NCBI RefSeq assembly: GCF_003012705.1
Contig: NZ_PXYL01000004.1
Coordinates: 372,001 to 436,000 of the forward strand
DNA from: Pseudaminobacter soli (ex Li et al. 2025)
GTDB taxonomy: Bacteria; Pseudomonadota; Alphaproteobacteria; Rhizobiales; Rhizobiaceae
Length of the DNA: 64,000 nt
Direction of reading: 5' to 3'
Under the pieces are notes generated by a model. The model did not search any database, was not told the DNA's origin, and saw only the letters and a list, made by a program, of their open reading frames with translations. Below, piece after piece: positions 34,823-44,754 of this stretch. The number at the start of each line of letters is the position of its first letter. The stretch's first letter is position 1. The translations under genes and the position numbers were made by a program.

Positions 34823-35614
34823 TTACTTGTTCATGTCGGCCAATGCCGCACGCATGGCAGTGCTTTTGATGCCGAACATGCCGCCGTAAGGGATTTCGAG
34901 GTCAACGATTGCGAACATCACGCTGGAGATCGCAACGACCCCGATCCCGAGAACGACGGCTCCAAGCAGGCGTCGAGGGATCTGGAGCCCAAAGCTGAGG
35001 AAGACGAGCACCAGCCAAAAGCTCAATATTCCGGTGAACCAACCCGGGGAGGTTCCAATCGCATCTTCGATGACCGCCCAGCGGCTTTCCTGTGCCAGGC
35101 CAAAATCCGTTCGGCATCTTGTGGCTATGTTGACATGCGATGCATCGCTCGGCGCTGCGGTGTCGATTATCAGGCCGATTTGATTCATCAGAGCGCTCAA
35201 CGTGACATCTTCGCCGCTGATTGCCATTCCCCGCGTATCGGGGGTGCCGGGCACAAGCGGCGCGGGCTCGTGCCGCCACGTACTGGCGATGACGGCGGCC
35301 GTATATTGCCGCAGGCGGCTGCGCGCTGGGTCCATCGTGGGGCCAAGGTCGCGTAGACATTGGTCGAGACGCGCCAGTTTGGCAGCATAGACCGAGCGGT
35401 CTTTGTCGGCGGCGTCGAACGTGGCTTTTGCCGTCGACAGCTGCAGACCGAGAACCAAGGCGGCAAAGGTGACGAGAAGTCCCGTCACGAGGCTCAGCGC
35501 ATCCATGTTCTCCTTCGACAAATGGTTCTCGTGGAGACGCGTGCGCAGGATCATTCCGACGACGGCGCTCAGGCTGAAGAGCACCAAGAAAGCCAGCCCG
35601 TACAGGAATTCCAT
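34823..35614 (-). CDS. DUF4239 (bestrophin-like) membrane protein
   Basis: A 263-residue membrane protein with helices at about residues 3-22, 42-62, 190-210 and 215-238, and a soluble region between. The pattern SLVTGLLVTFAALVLGLQLS, followed by ALxTAKATFD-like sequence, is that of DUF4239, a family distantly related to bestrophin channels. Function in bacteria is not established. It stands alone between the polyketide genes and a small Cys-rich gene, transcribed leftward. Confidence 0.78.
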   Translation of the reverse strand: MEFLYGLAFLVLFSLSAVVGMILRTRLHENHLSKENMDALSLVTGLLVTFAALVLGLQLSTAKATFDAADKDRSVYAAKLARLDQCLRDLGPTMDPARSRLRQYTAAVIASTWRHEPAPLVPGTPDTRGMAISGEDVTLSALMNQIGLIIDTAAPSDASHVNIATRCRTDFGLAQESRWAVIEDAIGTSPGWFTGILSFWLVLVFLSFGLQIPRRLLGAVVLGIGVVAISSVMFAIVDLEIPYGGMFGIKSTAMRAALADMNK

Positions 35615-35978
35615 GATGCAAAATGGCCGAAGAACCGTTGAGCCCGGAAGTCAAAGACTATCATCGACTTAGCGCGGCGAAGGTCGTCGGCAAGCGCGGC
35701 CGGGATGACAGCTGCCGGCCACCGCGGACCATGGCGGCGTTATCTTGCCCGGCCTCCGTGCCATCGTCACGACGATGCTGCACCAGGCAGGCCTAGATTG
35801 AGAACGTCAAACGGGTCGAGAATACTGTGCGCGAGGGACCCGATTTGGAACCGAACCAGATCGGACGAATTACAAAGGAGCTACACTGCGAATTCGTCGG
35901 TGCCGGGAGCCATCAGCGGTCAGTCGTTTCAGATTCTGGCTCTTGAACGCCGTCCGGAGCTCCGTGAAGGAGGCAAAT
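35615..35978. other. 364-base intergenic region
   Basis: A divergent intergenic region between the DUF4239 gene and the small Cys-rich gene. A GGAAC occurs near 35847 but no GTT lies at EcfG spacing after it. GAAGGAGG at 35967-35974 is the ribosome site of the next gene. I see no RNA gene or repeat. Confidence 0.4.
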
Positions 35979-36215
35979 ATGCCTAACAACTCAAGCAACT
36001 GCGCAAGTTGCCGCTTCTACGATGACCACAAATTGAACAATGCCGCAGCTCAGAACGACCGCGGTCTTTGCCGCTTCAATCCACCCGTCTCCCAGCCTGA
36101 TCCGCAGGGCAATGGCCTCTGGCCGGTAGTCTCCGCCGACGACTGGTGCGGGCATTTCTCGCCTCAGTATCTGCATGCCGAGTCGAGGCCGTCCCAGACA
36201 ATGCGGCCAGTGTGA
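35979..36215 (+). CDS. Small four-cysteine protein, putative metal-binding
   Basis: A 78-residue soluble protein with a strong ribosome site (GAAGGAGG). Four Cys residues lie in NCASCRFYDD (a CxxC), GLCRFNPPV and DDWCGHF; Pro-rich and Trp-rich turns between them (GLWPVVSADDWCGHF) recur in small alphaproteobacterial proteins I recognise only as uncharacterised. The spacing CxxC...C...C suggests binding of zinc or an iron centre. There is no signal peptide. Neighbouring genes on the left and right are on the other strand, so it is monocistronic. Confidence 0.72.
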   Translation: MPNNSSNCASCRFYDDHKLNNAAAQNDRGLCRFNPPVSQPDPQGNGLWPVVSADDWCGHFSPQYLHAESRPSQTMRPV

Positions 36216-36349
36216 TCTGATCCTGTTTTCTGCTTGGACAATGCGCCGTTCGCCCAAGGCATGCCTGGCATGAACGCCGGGCAATGGTGATGGTAATTTG
36301 CCCAGGCAGGTACGAGTTTCGGTCAAGGTCGACCCAGGGGATTTGCGAG

Positions 36350-37225
36350 CTACTTCGGCGGCAGGTTGCCGAACAGGCTGACCAGTGCCACCACGCAGAC
36401 GCCGAGGGCGAGTTCAACGACCGTGAAGAGCCGCAGGGCCTGCAAGGAGGCGTCGTTGTCTCTCAGCTTGGGGACCAGCACGTAACGGTTGACCACTGCG
36501 AGCCCAACCATCACGGCAACCAGCCCGATCTTCCACAGCAGGAGCAACTGGTAAGGCGACGACGTGTCGTTCGGCCAGTGTCCGAGCACAAGCGCCACGT
36601 TGACGAAGCCGGTCGCGACGACCGCGGCAACCGCAAGGTGCCCCAGCCCGGAAAAGCGCTGAAGAGCGTGCGAGATGTCGGATTGCAGGTCATTGTCACC
36701 AAACTTGCCAAGACACGCCGTCAAGGCAACGAGTGCCCCCAGCCAGAACCCGCCGGCAAGAAGGTGAACGACATGGCTTGCGCGGCTGATCCGGCCCGCC
36801 GCACCTTCCAGCATGACCGCGTGGCCGATAAAGCCCAGACTGCCGAGGTAGACTGCACCCAAAACCGTTACGAGTCGCCAATGGCGCCCCCAGCCGCTCA
36901 CCAGAAAACTGACCAATGCGGCTCCCAGCAGCAGATGGATCTGCCACACATGGCCGAATTCCGTATCGGTGAGAACTGCGTACCAGGTGGCCGGACTCCA
37001 GACGTCGCTCCATCCGTCTCCCATCTCGCCCGAGGCAAGAAATAGCCAGGCGACGGCGCTCAGAAGGCCGATGACTGCCGCGACAGAGACGGCGCGCCCC
37101 AGCGCCGCATCGAGCGAACGCGCCAGATGCTGCGGAGCCAGCCAGCCTTGAAACGCGCCGATGCCGAACAGGAACAGAGCCGAGGCATAGTGCAGCAGGC
37201 GGCACAGGACGAGTATGGCGTCCAT
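36350..37225 (-). CDS. copD: Copper resistance membrane protein CopD
   Basis: A 291-residue inner-membrane protein with eight hydrophobic helices, the size of CopD. Typical elements are CRLLHYASALFLFGIGAFQ at the N-terminus, HVWQIHLLLGAAL near residue 93, and HVVHLLAGGFWLGALVAL near 150, which supply His ligands. CopD is thought to take copper from periplasmic CopC across the inner membrane. The copC gene lies seven bases upstream on the same strand, so the two form a transcription unit. Confidence 0.9.
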   Translation of the reverse strand: MDAILVLCRLLHYASALFLFGIGAFQGWLAPQHLARSLDAALGRAVSVAAVIGLLSAVAWLFLASGEMGDGWSDVWSPATWYAVLTDTEFGHVWQIHLLLGAALVSFLVSGWGRHWRLVTVLGAVYLGSLGFIGHAVMLEGAAGRISRASHVVHLLAGGFWLGALVALTACLGKFGDNDLQSDISHALQRFSGLGHLAVAAVVATGFVNVALVLGHWPNDTSSPYQLLLLWKIGLVAVMVGLAVVNRYVLVPKLRDNDASLQALRLFTVVELALGVCVVALVSLFGNLPPK

Positions 37226-37231
37226 GCGGCG

Positions 37232-37612
37232 TCAGTGCATCGATTCGAACCAGTAGCTGCCCTTGGTCTTATGGCCGTCGGTCGACAGCGCATGCCAGTC
37301 AACGGTGTATTTGCCGTCGGGAAGCGTCGATTTGAGCGGCACGATCAGCATCGTGTTGTCGTTCGGATCCAGCGTCGCCGGTCCGGTTTCGATCGCAGCT
37401 TGCTTCGGACCCACGACCTTGACGCCGGTGAACTTCAGCTCAAGGCCCTCGGAGAACTTGAGCTTGAGTTCGGTAGGCGCAGGCATTGCCATGGACTTGG
37501 CAGCGGGTGTTTCCGAGACGAGCTCGGCATGGGCAAAAGCGTCGCCGGCAAAGAAAACGGCTGCAAGCGAGGACAATACGACAAGCGGCAAAGAGGAACT
37601 TGAATGAGCCAT
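37232..37612 (-). CDS. copC: Periplasmic copper-binding protein CopC
   Basis: A 126-residue secreted protein. The signal peptide ends AGDAFA, exposing mature His at position 1 (HAELVSETPAAKS), the N-terminal Cu(II) ligand of CopC. The later WHALSTDGHKTKGSYWF supplies the conserved His region. ATG 37612 is backed by GAAGGAG six bases upstream; the long open extension further upstream overlaps the actR gene antisense-fashion and is not coding. It likely passes copper to CopD. Copper supply matters here because the neighbouring operon encodes a heme-copper oxidase. Confidence 0.92.
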   Translation of the reverse strand: MAHSSSSLPLVVLSSLAAVFFAGDAFAHAELVSETPAAKSMAMPAPTELKLKFSEGLELKFTGVKVVGPKQAAIETGPATLDPNDNTMLIVPLKSTLPDGKYTVDWHALSTDGHKTKGSYWFESMH

Positions 37613-37764
37613 GGGAAACTCCTTCGTTGCGTAATGCTTGCGACAGGTCGAGGCAATGCGAGGCAGAGTGGACATAGTATCACTACCGGCCAGACCGACC
37701 AGTGCTTCGCGATGAAGGCAAACCTCATCCTCTTGCGAAGAAGGCTCAGATCTTGCCCCCGGGA

Positions 37765-38298
37765 CTACTTCACCACACGCTTTTCCAGCTTGCGGGCCAG
37801 GGTACGCCGATGCAGGCCGAGGCGGCGCGCCGTCTCGGAAATGTTGAAACCGGTTTCCACCAGTGTTTCGTGGATCCGTTCCCATTCGAGATTCTTGATC
37901 GACGTGGGGCGGCTGGTCAGCGGCACGGAAATGTCGCCTTCTGCCCTGCCGAAGGCGGCTTCGATGTCGTCCGTGTTGGCGGGTTTGGCCAGATAATGAC
38001 AAGCGCCGAGCTTGATCGCCTCGACGGCCGTGGCGATGCTGGCGAAGCCGGTCAGCACCACGATCCTCATCGAAGCATCGCGCCCGCTCAGCAGCTTGAC
38101 GCATTCCAGGCCGGAGCCGGAGCCGAGCTTGAGGTCGACGACGGCATAGTCGGGAACGGCCGTTTCCAGGGCGCGAAGCAGAGCGTCCTTGTCCTCGCAG
38201 ACGACAACGTCGTAGCCGCGTTTATCGAACGAACGCTTCAGCGTCCTTGCGAAAGTGGCATCGTCCTCGACGATAACCAAGGATCGATCAGGCGTCAT
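37765..38298 (-). CDS. actR: Redox response regulator ActR/RegA
   Basis: A 177-residue response regulator: receiver domain with acidic pocket EDD at residues 11-13 and phospho-acceptor Asp 55 in YAVVDLKLGSGSG, a Pro-containing linker, and a Fis-type helix-turn-helix (FNISETARRLGLHRRTLARK) at the C-terminus. This is the compact RegA/PrrA/ActR layout. ATG 38298 is chosen for the GGAGA five to six bases upstream; it overlaps actS by 11 bases. It controls genes of respiration, redox balance and acid tolerance in rhizobia. Confidence 0.93.
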   Translation of the reverse strand: MTPDRSLVIVEDDATFARTLKRSFDKRGYDVVVCEDKDALLRALETAVPDYAVVDLKLGSGSGLECVKLLSGRDASMRIVVLTGFASIATAVEAIKLGACHYLAKPANTDDIEAAFGRAEGDISVPLTSRPTSIKNLEWERIHETLVETGFNISETARRLGLHRRTLARKLEKRVVK

Positions 38299-39643
38299 GA
38301 TCGTCTCCATTCGTCAGGGCTGCCAGAGGCAGCGACAGGGTCACGCAGGCGCCGTGCGTCATGTTTCGCGCCGAAATGTCTCCTCCGAGTTTGCGCAACA
38401 CATTCACGACCAGGAAGAGACCAAGGCCGCCGCCGGGCCGCCCCTTGCTCGACATATAGGGTTGGCCGAGCGCTGCCAAAATATCCTTGTCGAAGCCCGG
38501 TCCGCGATCGCGGACGGTAAACACCAGCTTCTCGTCCTGCCGCTCGGCGGTGACGCCAACCCAGTCCGGCGAGGCTTCCTGGGCGTTGTCGAGGACGTTG
38601 AAGATGACCTGCTTGAGGGCCGTATCGGAGACGATCTGCTCGTTTGGGGTGAAATCGTTCCTGTAGTCCAGGCTGAGCGGCTGCCGGCTGCTGCGCCACT
38701 CCTCCACGAGATCGCCGAGGAAATCGCGCATGGTCGTGTGGATCGTCCCCTCGCCTCTCGCCTGGCCCGACGACATGAGAATTCCGGACACGATATGTTT
38801 GCAGCGGTCGATCTGCGCCTGCATCTCGGCGGCGTCCTCTGCCAGTTCGCGGTTGCGCCCGAAGACGCGCGCGCGGCGCCAGTCGGAAAGGATGACGGAG
38901 ATGGTCGCGAGCGGCGTGCCGAGTTCATGCGCCGCGCCGGAGGCCAGCAGGCCCATCCGCACGATATGATCCTCCTCGGCGGACCGCTGGCGCAGATCAG
39001 CCAGATAGGCATCGCGCTCGCGCAGGTTCCGGTTGATGCGGGTCATGAAAATCACGATCAGCCCGGCCGCCAGCACGAAGCATATGAACATGCCGCGAAT
39101 GTGCAGGGCGAACAGATCGCTGCCGCCATGGTGCGGCATCGCGATCGGTTGGAAACGGAAGGTGAGGAACACGAAGCAGGCCGAGGCTGCCAGTACCAGA
39201 ATCCAGGTGGACCATGGCGTCAGGAGCGCGGCTCCGAGCGTGATCTGCAGGAGGTAGAGCGACACGAACGGATTCGATGCCCCGCCGCTAAGGTAAAGCT
39301 GGATCGTCAGCGCCGCCATGTCGAAAATGAGGGCAACGAACAGTTGCGTGTTGGTGACGGGAGCACGGCCGCGCAGCACGAAAAGGCTGAAGACGTTCAA
39401 TCCGACCAGGAAAACGACCACGCCGCCCATCAGTGCGAGCGGCAGCTGGATATCGAACCAGTATTCCGTGACCAGAATGGTGAGCACCTGCCCCGCCACG
39501 GCGAGCCATCGCAGATGGATGAGCAGGAGCAGGTTCTTCCTGTTCGTCGTATCCGGATTCGATACGCCTTCCGCCGCGCCGATCGCAGTCCGTACGCCCG
39601 GAGCGGACATCTCACGTCGAAGCTGCGATATCGGGTCCATCAT
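38288..39643 (-). CDS. actS: Quinone/redox-responsive sensor kinase ActS/RegB
   Basis: A 451-residue histidine kinase with six transmembrane helices in the first 205 residues. The quinone-site heptad GGASNPF is at about residues 120-126. The phospho-acceptor is His 239 in GAAHELGTPLATI, and the redox cysteine in DRCKHIVSGIL at about 281 is conserved. The ATPase N, G1 and G2 boxes follow (NVLDNAQEAS, DRGPGFD, GGGLGLFL). The start ATGATG at 39643 overlaps the surf1 stop by four bases. It should sense the quinone pool fed by the quinol oxidase encoded in the same operon. Confidence 0.93.
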   Translation of the reverse strand: MMDPISQLRREMSAPGVRTAIGAAEGVSNPDTTNRKNLLLLIHLRWLAVAGQVLTILVTEYWFDIQLPLALMGGVVVFLVGLNVFSLFVLRGRAPVTNTQLFVALIFDMAALTIQLYLSGGASNPFVSLYLLQITLGAALLTPWSTWILVLAASACFVFLTFRFQPIAMPHHGGSDLFALHIRGMFICFVLAAGLIVIFMTRINRNLRERDAYLADLRQRSAEEDHIVRMGLLASGAAHELGTPLATISVILSDWRRARVFGRNRELAEDAAEMQAQIDRCKHIVSGILMSSGQARGEGTIHTTMRDFLGDLVEEWRSSRQPLSLDYRNDFTPNEQIVSDTALKQVIFNVLDNAQEASPDWVGVTAERQDEKLVFTVRDRGPGFDKDILAALGQPYMSSKGRPGGGLGLFLVVNVLRKLGGDISARNMTHGACVTLSLPLAALTNGDDHDA

Positions 39644-40455
39644 CCACTCCGCCCGCTCCACTGGCGGTTCCTGAAGGCCGGAACCGTCAGGGCGATGGTA
39701 AGCATCGCCGCGAGGGAGAACCAGGTCAATGCATAGACGAGATGGCTGTTTCGGAACTGCACCACGGTCAGGCCGCCGCGCGGCCAGCTGTCTTGTCCCG
39801 AAGCCTCGGCGTCGACGAAATAAGGCGCCACATCCGCCAGGCCATGCGCGGCCGCGATCGCAGCGACGTCGCGGGAATACCAGCGCTCGCCAACGGGATC
39901 GTTCTTGCGCAGAAAGCCTCCGCCTGGCTCGCTCATGCGCAGCAGCCCGGTAACTACGGTCGCCGATTTGGAATCGCTTTCCGCTCGGCCGAACTCGGCC
40001 TTGCGCTCCGGCGGGATGAAACCGCGGTTGACGAGGACGATGAACCCGTCATCCGTCCGCATGGGTGCGAGAACCCAATAGCCGCTGCCGAGGTCGGTCA
40101 CCGCCCGCACCAGAGTGCCGGGCTGGTCGAGGAAGTGGCCGGTCAGGCGCACGTGACGATACTCATAGTCCGCGGCGTTGATCGCCGGCCAGTCACCGCG
40201 GCTGGGCGCGTCGGCGGCCGGCGCATGGATGCGCTCGTCCACTCGCGCGATCAGGTCCAGCTTCCAGACCCGCCGTTCCAATTGCCATATGCCCAGGGCG
40301 GTGAAGGCGGCGATACCGCAAAGCGCAAGCAGAACGAGAAGAAGTCGCGCTGCAACAGAACGCTTCCCGACGCTTCGGGCAGACGCGTTTGCCGCGTCCC
40401 CCAACAATGCTTCAGCTTCGACCTTGGTCCTCCCCGCGCCCGTCGCGGGGCTCAC
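39640..40455 (-). CDS. SURF1-family oxidase assembly protein
   Basis: A 271-residue protein with the SURF1 plan: an N-terminal helix (LLLVLLALCGIAAFTALGIWQ followed by LERR), a periplasmic domain with the landmark YEYRHVRLTGHF near residue 95 and GFIPPERK near 148, and a C-terminal helix (LVYALTWFSLAAMLTIALTV). SURF1 proteins help heme insertion into heme-copper oxidases. It starts with GTG at 40455, overlapping cyoD as GTGA, and overlaps actS at its end. Its place directly after cyoABCD suggests a client relationship with this quinol oxidase. Confidence 0.9.
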   Translation of the reverse strand: MSPATGAGRTKVEAEALLGDAANASARSVGKRSVAARLLLVLLALCGIAAFTALGIWQLERRVWKLDLIARVDERIHAPAADAPSRGDWPAINAADYEYRHVRLTGHFLDQPGTLVRAVTDLGSGYWVLAPMRTDDGFIVLVNRGFIPPERKAEFGRAESDSKSATVVTGLLRMSEPGGGFLRKNDPVGERWYSRDVAAIAAAHGLADVAPYFVDAEASGQDSWPRGGLTVVQFRNSHLVYALTWFSLAAMLTIALTVPAFRNRQWSGRSG

Positions 40456-40826
40456 GGCATCTGTCTCATATCATGAAGCCCGGGCATCATGTTGACGTTG
40501 AGATGATACATCACCCAGAGCGACCCTGTAAGGACGATGACGACAAGGACCACCGTGAAGATCAGCGCCAGGATCGACCAGCCTCCCTCGGAGGTGGTGT
40601 TCATGTGCAGGAAGAAGACCATGTGGACGACGATCTGCACCGCCGCAAACGCCATGACGACAATGGCCGTGGCCTGCTTGTTGTCGATGGCGCCGGTCAT
40701 GACGAGCCAGAACGGAATTGCCGTCAGGACGACGGACAGGGCGAAGCCGATAAGGTAGCTCTTCAGCGAACCATGGGCGCCGGCATCGCCATGCGCGTGG
40801 ATGTCGTGGCTGGCGTGCTCGTTCAT
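40452..40826 (-). CDS. cyoD: Cytochrome o ubiquinol oxidase subunit IV
   Basis: A 124-residue membrane protein with three helices and a His-rich N-terminus (MNEHASHDIHAHGDAGAHG). The segments SYLIGFALSVVLTAIPFWLV and HMVFFLHMNTTSEGGW are standard for CyoD. ATG 40826 overlaps the end of cyoC by four bases. It aids assembly of the copper-B site of subunit I. Confidence 0.93.
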   Translation of the reverse strand: MNEHASHDIHAHGDAGAHGSLKSYLIGFALSVVLTAIPFWLVMTGAIDNKQATAIVVMAFAAVQIVVHMVFFLHMNTTSEGGWSILALIFTVVLVVIVLTGSLWVMYHLNVNMMPGLHDMRQMP

Positions 40827-41464
40827 CGCAACACTCCCATCAGGTAGACGAAGGTGAAGACGCCGATCCAGATGACGTCCAGAAAGTGCCAGAACATGCT
40901 GAGGCACATCAGCCGGCGGCGGTTGGCAGCGATGAGGCCGCGTGTCCAGACCTGAACCATCAGCGTGACCAGCCAGATGATGCCGAAGGTGACATGCAGG
41001 CCGTGCGTACCCACCAGTGTGAAGAAGGCCGAAAGGAAAGCGCTCCGCTGCGGCGTGGCCCCCTCATGGATCATGTGCGCGAACTCGTAGAGTTCGATGC
41101 CTATGAACGCGAGCCCGAACAGGCCGGTCACGGCGAGCCAGGCCTGCGTTGCCGCCACGCGGCCCTTCTCCATGGTCAGCATGGCGAAGCCGTAGGTGAT
41201 CGAGGACAGCAGAAGCATGGAGGTGTTGACCGCCACCAGCGGCAGGTCGAACAGGTCCTTCGGCGCGGGGCCGGCCGCGTAGTTGCCACCGAGCACGCCA
41301 TAGGCCGCGAACAGCATCGCGAAGATCAGGCAGTCGCTCATCAGGTAGATCCAGAAGCCGAGCATGGTGCTGCCGCCTTCGGCGTGCTCGTGCTCGTTCT
41401 CCAGATGAAAGACCGGTTCAGCGTCAGCCGTCTTTGCCGTTTGTAACATGAGCATTGTTGTCAT
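40823..41464 (-). CDS. cyoC: Cytochrome o ubiquinol oxidase subunit III
   Basis: A 213-residue polytopic subunit with five helices. The start of the membrane part (STMLGFWIYLMSDCLIFAML), the HEGATPQRSAFLSAFFTLVG loop and the end (FWHFLDVIWIGVFTFVYLMG) match CyoC. It lies between cyoB and cyoD with a six-base gap to cyoB and a four-base overlap to cyoD. Confidence 0.94.
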   Translation of the reverse strand: MTTMLMLQTAKTADAEPVFHLENEHEHAEGGSTMLGFWIYLMSDCLIFAMLFAAYGVLGGNYAAGPAPKDLFDLPLVAVNTSMLLLSSITYGFAMLTMEKGRVAATQAWLAVTGLFGLAFIGIELYEFAHMIHEGATPQRSAFLSAFFTLVGTHGLHVTFGIIWLVTLMVQVWTRGLIAANRRRLMCLSMFWHFLDVIWIGVFTFVYLMGVLR

Positions 41465-41470
41465 GACCGT

Positions 41471-43468
41471 TCAGCCCTGCATGGCAAGAAGCCGTGTTCT
41501 GGCCTCTTCCGTTTGCGTGACCTCCGATGCGGGTATGTGGAAGTCCCGGTGATAGTTGAAGGTGTGGCCGATCGCGGTCGCGATGATGCCGATGAAGCTC
41601 GCTGCTGCCAGCCACCACATGTACCAGATCAGGCCGAAGCCGAGCGCTACGCTGAGGGCGGCCAGGATTACGCCCGTACCGGTGTTACGCGGCATGTGGA
41701 TCGGCTTGAAACCCGAAAGCGGACGCTTGTAGCCGGCCTTCTTCATGTCCCACCAGGCATCGTTATCGCGCACAACCGGCGTGAAGGCGAAGTTGTAGTC
41801 CGGCGGCGGCGAGGAGGTGGACCATTCGAGCGTCCTGCCGTTCCAGGGATCGCCGGTCGGATCGGTCAGCTCCTCGCGTCTGCGGATCGAGACGTAGATC
41901 TGGATCAGGAAGGCCGCAATGCCGATGGCGATCAGCACCGCGCCGAACGCGGCGATCACGAACCATATCTGCAGCGACGGGTCGTCGAAGACGCGCATGC
42001 GGCGTGTCACGCCCATCAGGCCGAGGATGTAGAGCGGCATGAAGGCGAACCAGAAGCCGACCACCCAGCACCAGAACGAGACCTTGCCCCAGAACGGGTC
42101 CAGCTTGAATCCGAACGCCTTGGGCCACCAGTAGACGATGCCGGCAAACAGGCCGAAGAGCACGCCACCGATGATGACGTTGTGGAAGTGCGCGATCAGG
42201 AACAGGCTGTTGTGCAGCACGAAATCCGCCGGTGGCACCGCGAGCAGCACGCCCGTCATGCCGCCGACGACGAAGGTCAGCATGAAGGCGACTGTCCACA
42301 TCATCGGCAGTTCGAAGCGGATGCGGCCGCGATACATGGTGAATAGCCAGTTGAAGATCTTCGCCCCTGTCGGGATGGAGATGATCATCGTCGTGATGCC
42401 GAAGAAGGAATTGACGCTGGCACCCGAGCCCATCGTGAAAAAGTGATGCAGCCAGACCAGATACGACAGGATGGTGATGACCACCGTGGCGTAGACCATG
42501 GATGTGTAGCCGAACAGGCGCTTGCCGGAGAAGGTCGAGGTGACCTCGGAAAAGACGCCGAACAGCGGCAATATGAGGATGTAGACTTCCGGGTGACCCC
42601 ATATCCAGATGAGGTTCACATACATCATCGGGCTGCCGCCGAAGTCGTTGGTGAAGAAGTTTGTACCGACGTAGCGGTCCAGCGCAAGCATCGACAGAAC
42701 CGCCGTCAACACCGGGAAGGATGCGACGATCAGCACGTTGGTGCACAGCGACGTCCAGGTAAACACCGGCATGCGCATCATGGTCATGCCGGGCGCGCGC
42801 ATCTTCACGATGGTGCAGATCAGGTTGATGCCCGACAAGGTCGTGCCGACACCCGCCACCTGTAGCGCCCATATGTAGTAGTCGACCCCGACGTCAGGAC
42901 TGTACCCGATGTTGGAAAGCGGCGGATAAGCCAGCCAGCCGGTTTGCGCGAATTCGCCCACAAACAGCGACGCCATGACCAGCACGGCGCCGCCGACCGT
43001 CATCCAGAAGCTGAAATTGTTGAGGAACGGGAACGACACGTCGCGCGCGCCGATCTGCAGCGGCACGACATAGTTCATCAGGCCGGTTACGAACGGCATC
43101 GCCACGAAGAAGATCATGATCACGCCGTGAGCCGTGAAGATCTGGTCGTAGTGATGGGCGTTCAGATAGCCCTCGGACCCGTTGAAGGCGATGGCCTGCT
43201 GCAGGCGCATCATGATGGCGTCGGAGAAGCCGCGCAGCAGCATAACGAGACCCAGCACCATGTACATGATGCCGATCTTCTTGTGGTCGACGCTGGTGAA
43301 CCACTCCCGCCACAGATAGCCCCACAGGCGGTAGTAGGTCAGCGCGCCGACAAGCACAGCCCCGCCCAGCGCGACGGCCATGAAGGTGCCGACGACGATC
43401 GGCTCATGCAGGGGCAGCGATTCCCAGCTGAGCCGGCCGAAGATGAATTTGATCAGCGAGTCAGGCAT
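41471..43468 (-). CDS. cyoB: Cytochrome o ubiquinol oxidase subunit I
   Basis: A 665-residue heme-copper oxidase subunit I. The heme ligand region is seen in [17 protein letters not shown]; the copper-B/crosslinked His-Tyr helix in [18 protein letters not shown]; the copper-B His pair in [12 protein letters not shown]; and the two heme His residues in [12 protein letters not shown]. Long N- and C-terminal extensions with extra helices are typical of the quinol-oxidising branch. ATG 43468 opens [15 protein letters not shown]. The enzyme reduces oxygen with ubiquinol and pumps protons. Confidence 0.96.
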   Translation of the reverse strand: MPDSLIKFIFGRLSWESLPLHEPIVVGTFMAVALGGAVLVGALTYYRLWGYLWREWFTSVDHKKIGIMYMVLGLVMLLRGFSDAIMMRLQQAIAFNGSEGYLNAHHYDQIFTAHGVIMIFFVAMPFVTGLMNYVVPLQIGARDVSFPFLNNFSFWMTVGGAVLVMASLFVGEFAQTGWLAYPPLSNIGYSPDVGVDYYIWALQVAGVGTTLSGINLICTIVKMRAPGMTMMRMPVFTWTSLCTNVLIVASFPVLTAVLSMLALDRYVGTNFFTNDFGGSPMMYVNLIWIWGHPEVYILILPLFGVFSEVTSTFSGKRLFGYTSMVYATVVITILSYLVWLHHFFTMGSGASVNSFFGITTMIISIPTGAKIFNWLFTMYRGRIRFELPMMWTVAFMLTFVVGGMTGVLLAVPPADFVLHNSLFLIAHFHNVIIGGVLFGLFAGIVYWWPKAFGFKLDPFWGKVSFWCWVVGFWFAFMPLYILGLMGVTRRMRVFDDPSLQIWFVIAAFGAVLIAIGIAAFLIQIYVSIRRREELTDPTGDPWNGRTLEWSTSSPPPDYNFAFTPVVRDNDAWWDMKKAGYKRPLSGFKPIHMPRNTGTGVILAALSVALGFGLIWYMWWLAAASFIGIIATAIGHTFNYHRDFHIPASEVTQTEEARTRLLAMQG

Positions 43469-43478
43469 CGTGCATCCT

Positions 43479-44660
43479 TCACAATTCGAACGGCGGCAAA
43501 TGGCCGCCACCGGTGCTGGCGTCAGCGCGTTGTCGATCCATGCCGGGCCGCAGCAGCCCCGCGCCGCGAAGCGGAGAAAGGTCCTTAGGCATCCAATCCG
43601 TCTTCTCGGTGCCGCGCGCCGCGCGCCAGGCGGCAGCCGCCTCTTCCGCCGTGCAGATGCTTGCGACGTAGGACGGATCGACGCCGAACACCGCGCCGCG
43701 CCGCGCGAACTTGTCGTATTCCAGCGGCAGCGTGCTGCGCGCGCCCTCGAGGCCCAGCCCGCCCTTCGCGTCGATCGCCATCATCTCGCTCATGCACATC
43801 TTGCCCCGTTCGACGCACATGTTGAGTACGGCGTCATAGAGGTCGGCATCAACGGAGGCGTAGTGGCGAACCGGCTCGTTTTCGCTCGGCCGTTCCAGTT
43901 CGAGATAGCTTTCGCGGCTGAGCTTTTCCGTGCCGGCCTTGGCCTTCGCTACCCATTGGTCGAAGGCTTCGGCAGAGAGGCCGTGAAAGTCGAAGCGCAT
44001 CCCCGAAAAGCCTGCGCCACTATAGTTGGCGGAGAAGCCCTTATAGGTGCCCGGATCGTTGATGACGGCGTGCAGCTTGGTTTCCATGCCCGGCATTGCG
44101 TAGATCTGCCCGGCAAGCGCGGGAATATAGAAGGAGTTCATCACGGCTGACGACGTGATGCGGAAATCGATCGGCCGGTCGACCGGCGCTGCCAGCTCGT
44201 TGACAGCCGCAACGCCATATTCCGGGTAAATGAAGAGCCATTTCCAGTCGAGCGCGACGACTTCGACCGTCAGCGGCTTGTGGTCCTGCGTGATGGGCTT
44301 GCCCGCCTCGATCCTGTCGATCCGCCTGTAGGGATCGAGCAGATGCGTGCCGAGCCAGGTCAGGGCGCCCAGGCAGATGATGATGAGGAGGGGCGCTGCC
44401 CAGATGACCAGTTCCAGCTTTGTCGAGTGATCCCAGTCGGGCGTGTAGGTCGCCGATGCGTTCGACGCCCGATAGCGCCAGGCGAAAAAGACGGTCAGCG
44501 CCATGACCGGGATGATGATGATAAGCATCAGCACGGTCGAGACGACGAGCAGGTCGCGTTGCTGGGCCGCGACATCGCCCGCAGGCGCAAGCACGTCGAG
44601 ATTGCAGCCGCTCAACAGTCCCGCCAGGGGAAGGAGTAGCAAAGTTCCAAAGCGTTTCAT
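43479..44660 (-). CDS. cyoA: Cytochrome o ubiquinol oxidase subunit II
   Basis: A 393-residue lipoprotein subunit. The lipobox LLSGC places the acylated Cys at about residue 19. Two helices follow and then a cupredoxin-like domain ([40 protein letters not shown]) without the Cys/His/Met ligands of CuA, which marks it as a quinol rather than cytochrome-c oxidase. The C-terminal 80 residues are extended relative to the usual length. ATG 44660 is chosen because it begins the signal peptide. It is the first gene of the seven-gene cyo-surf1-actSR unit. Confidence 0.94.
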   Translation of the reverse strand: MKRFGTLLLLPLAGLLSGCNLDVLAPAGDVAAQQRDLLVVSTVLMLIIIIPVMALTVFFAWRYRASNASATYTPDWDHSTKLELVIWAAPLLIIICLGALTWLGTHLLDPYRRIDRIEAGKPITQDHKPLTVEVVALDWKWLFIYPEYGVAAVNELAAPVDRPIDFRITSSAVMNSFYIPALAGQIYAMPGMETKLHAVINDPGTYKGFSANYSGAGFSGMRFDFHGLSAEAFDQWVAKAKAGTEKLSRESYLELERPSENEPVRHYASVDADLYDAVLNMCVERGKMCMSEMMAIDAKGGLGLEGARSTLPLEYDKFARRGAVFGVDPSYVASICTAEEAAAAWRAARGTEKTDWMPKDLSPLRGAGLLRPGMDRQRADASTGGGHLPPFEL

Positions 44661-44754
44661 CAGGCGCTGCCCTCGGTGGCTGATTGCATCGCCGTCCTGC
44701 ATTTTGCAGTGCGGTATTGGCCCGGATGGCTAACCGCGGCGAGCGCCCGGTGAC

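Noticed and set aside
35845-35870. A GGAAC box before the small four-Cys gene as an EcfG promoter
   Set aside because: No GTT lies at 16-18 bases after it.
37613-38104. Upstream extension of copC
   Set aside because: It overlaps actR out of frame; copC has a signal peptide and ribosome site at 37612.
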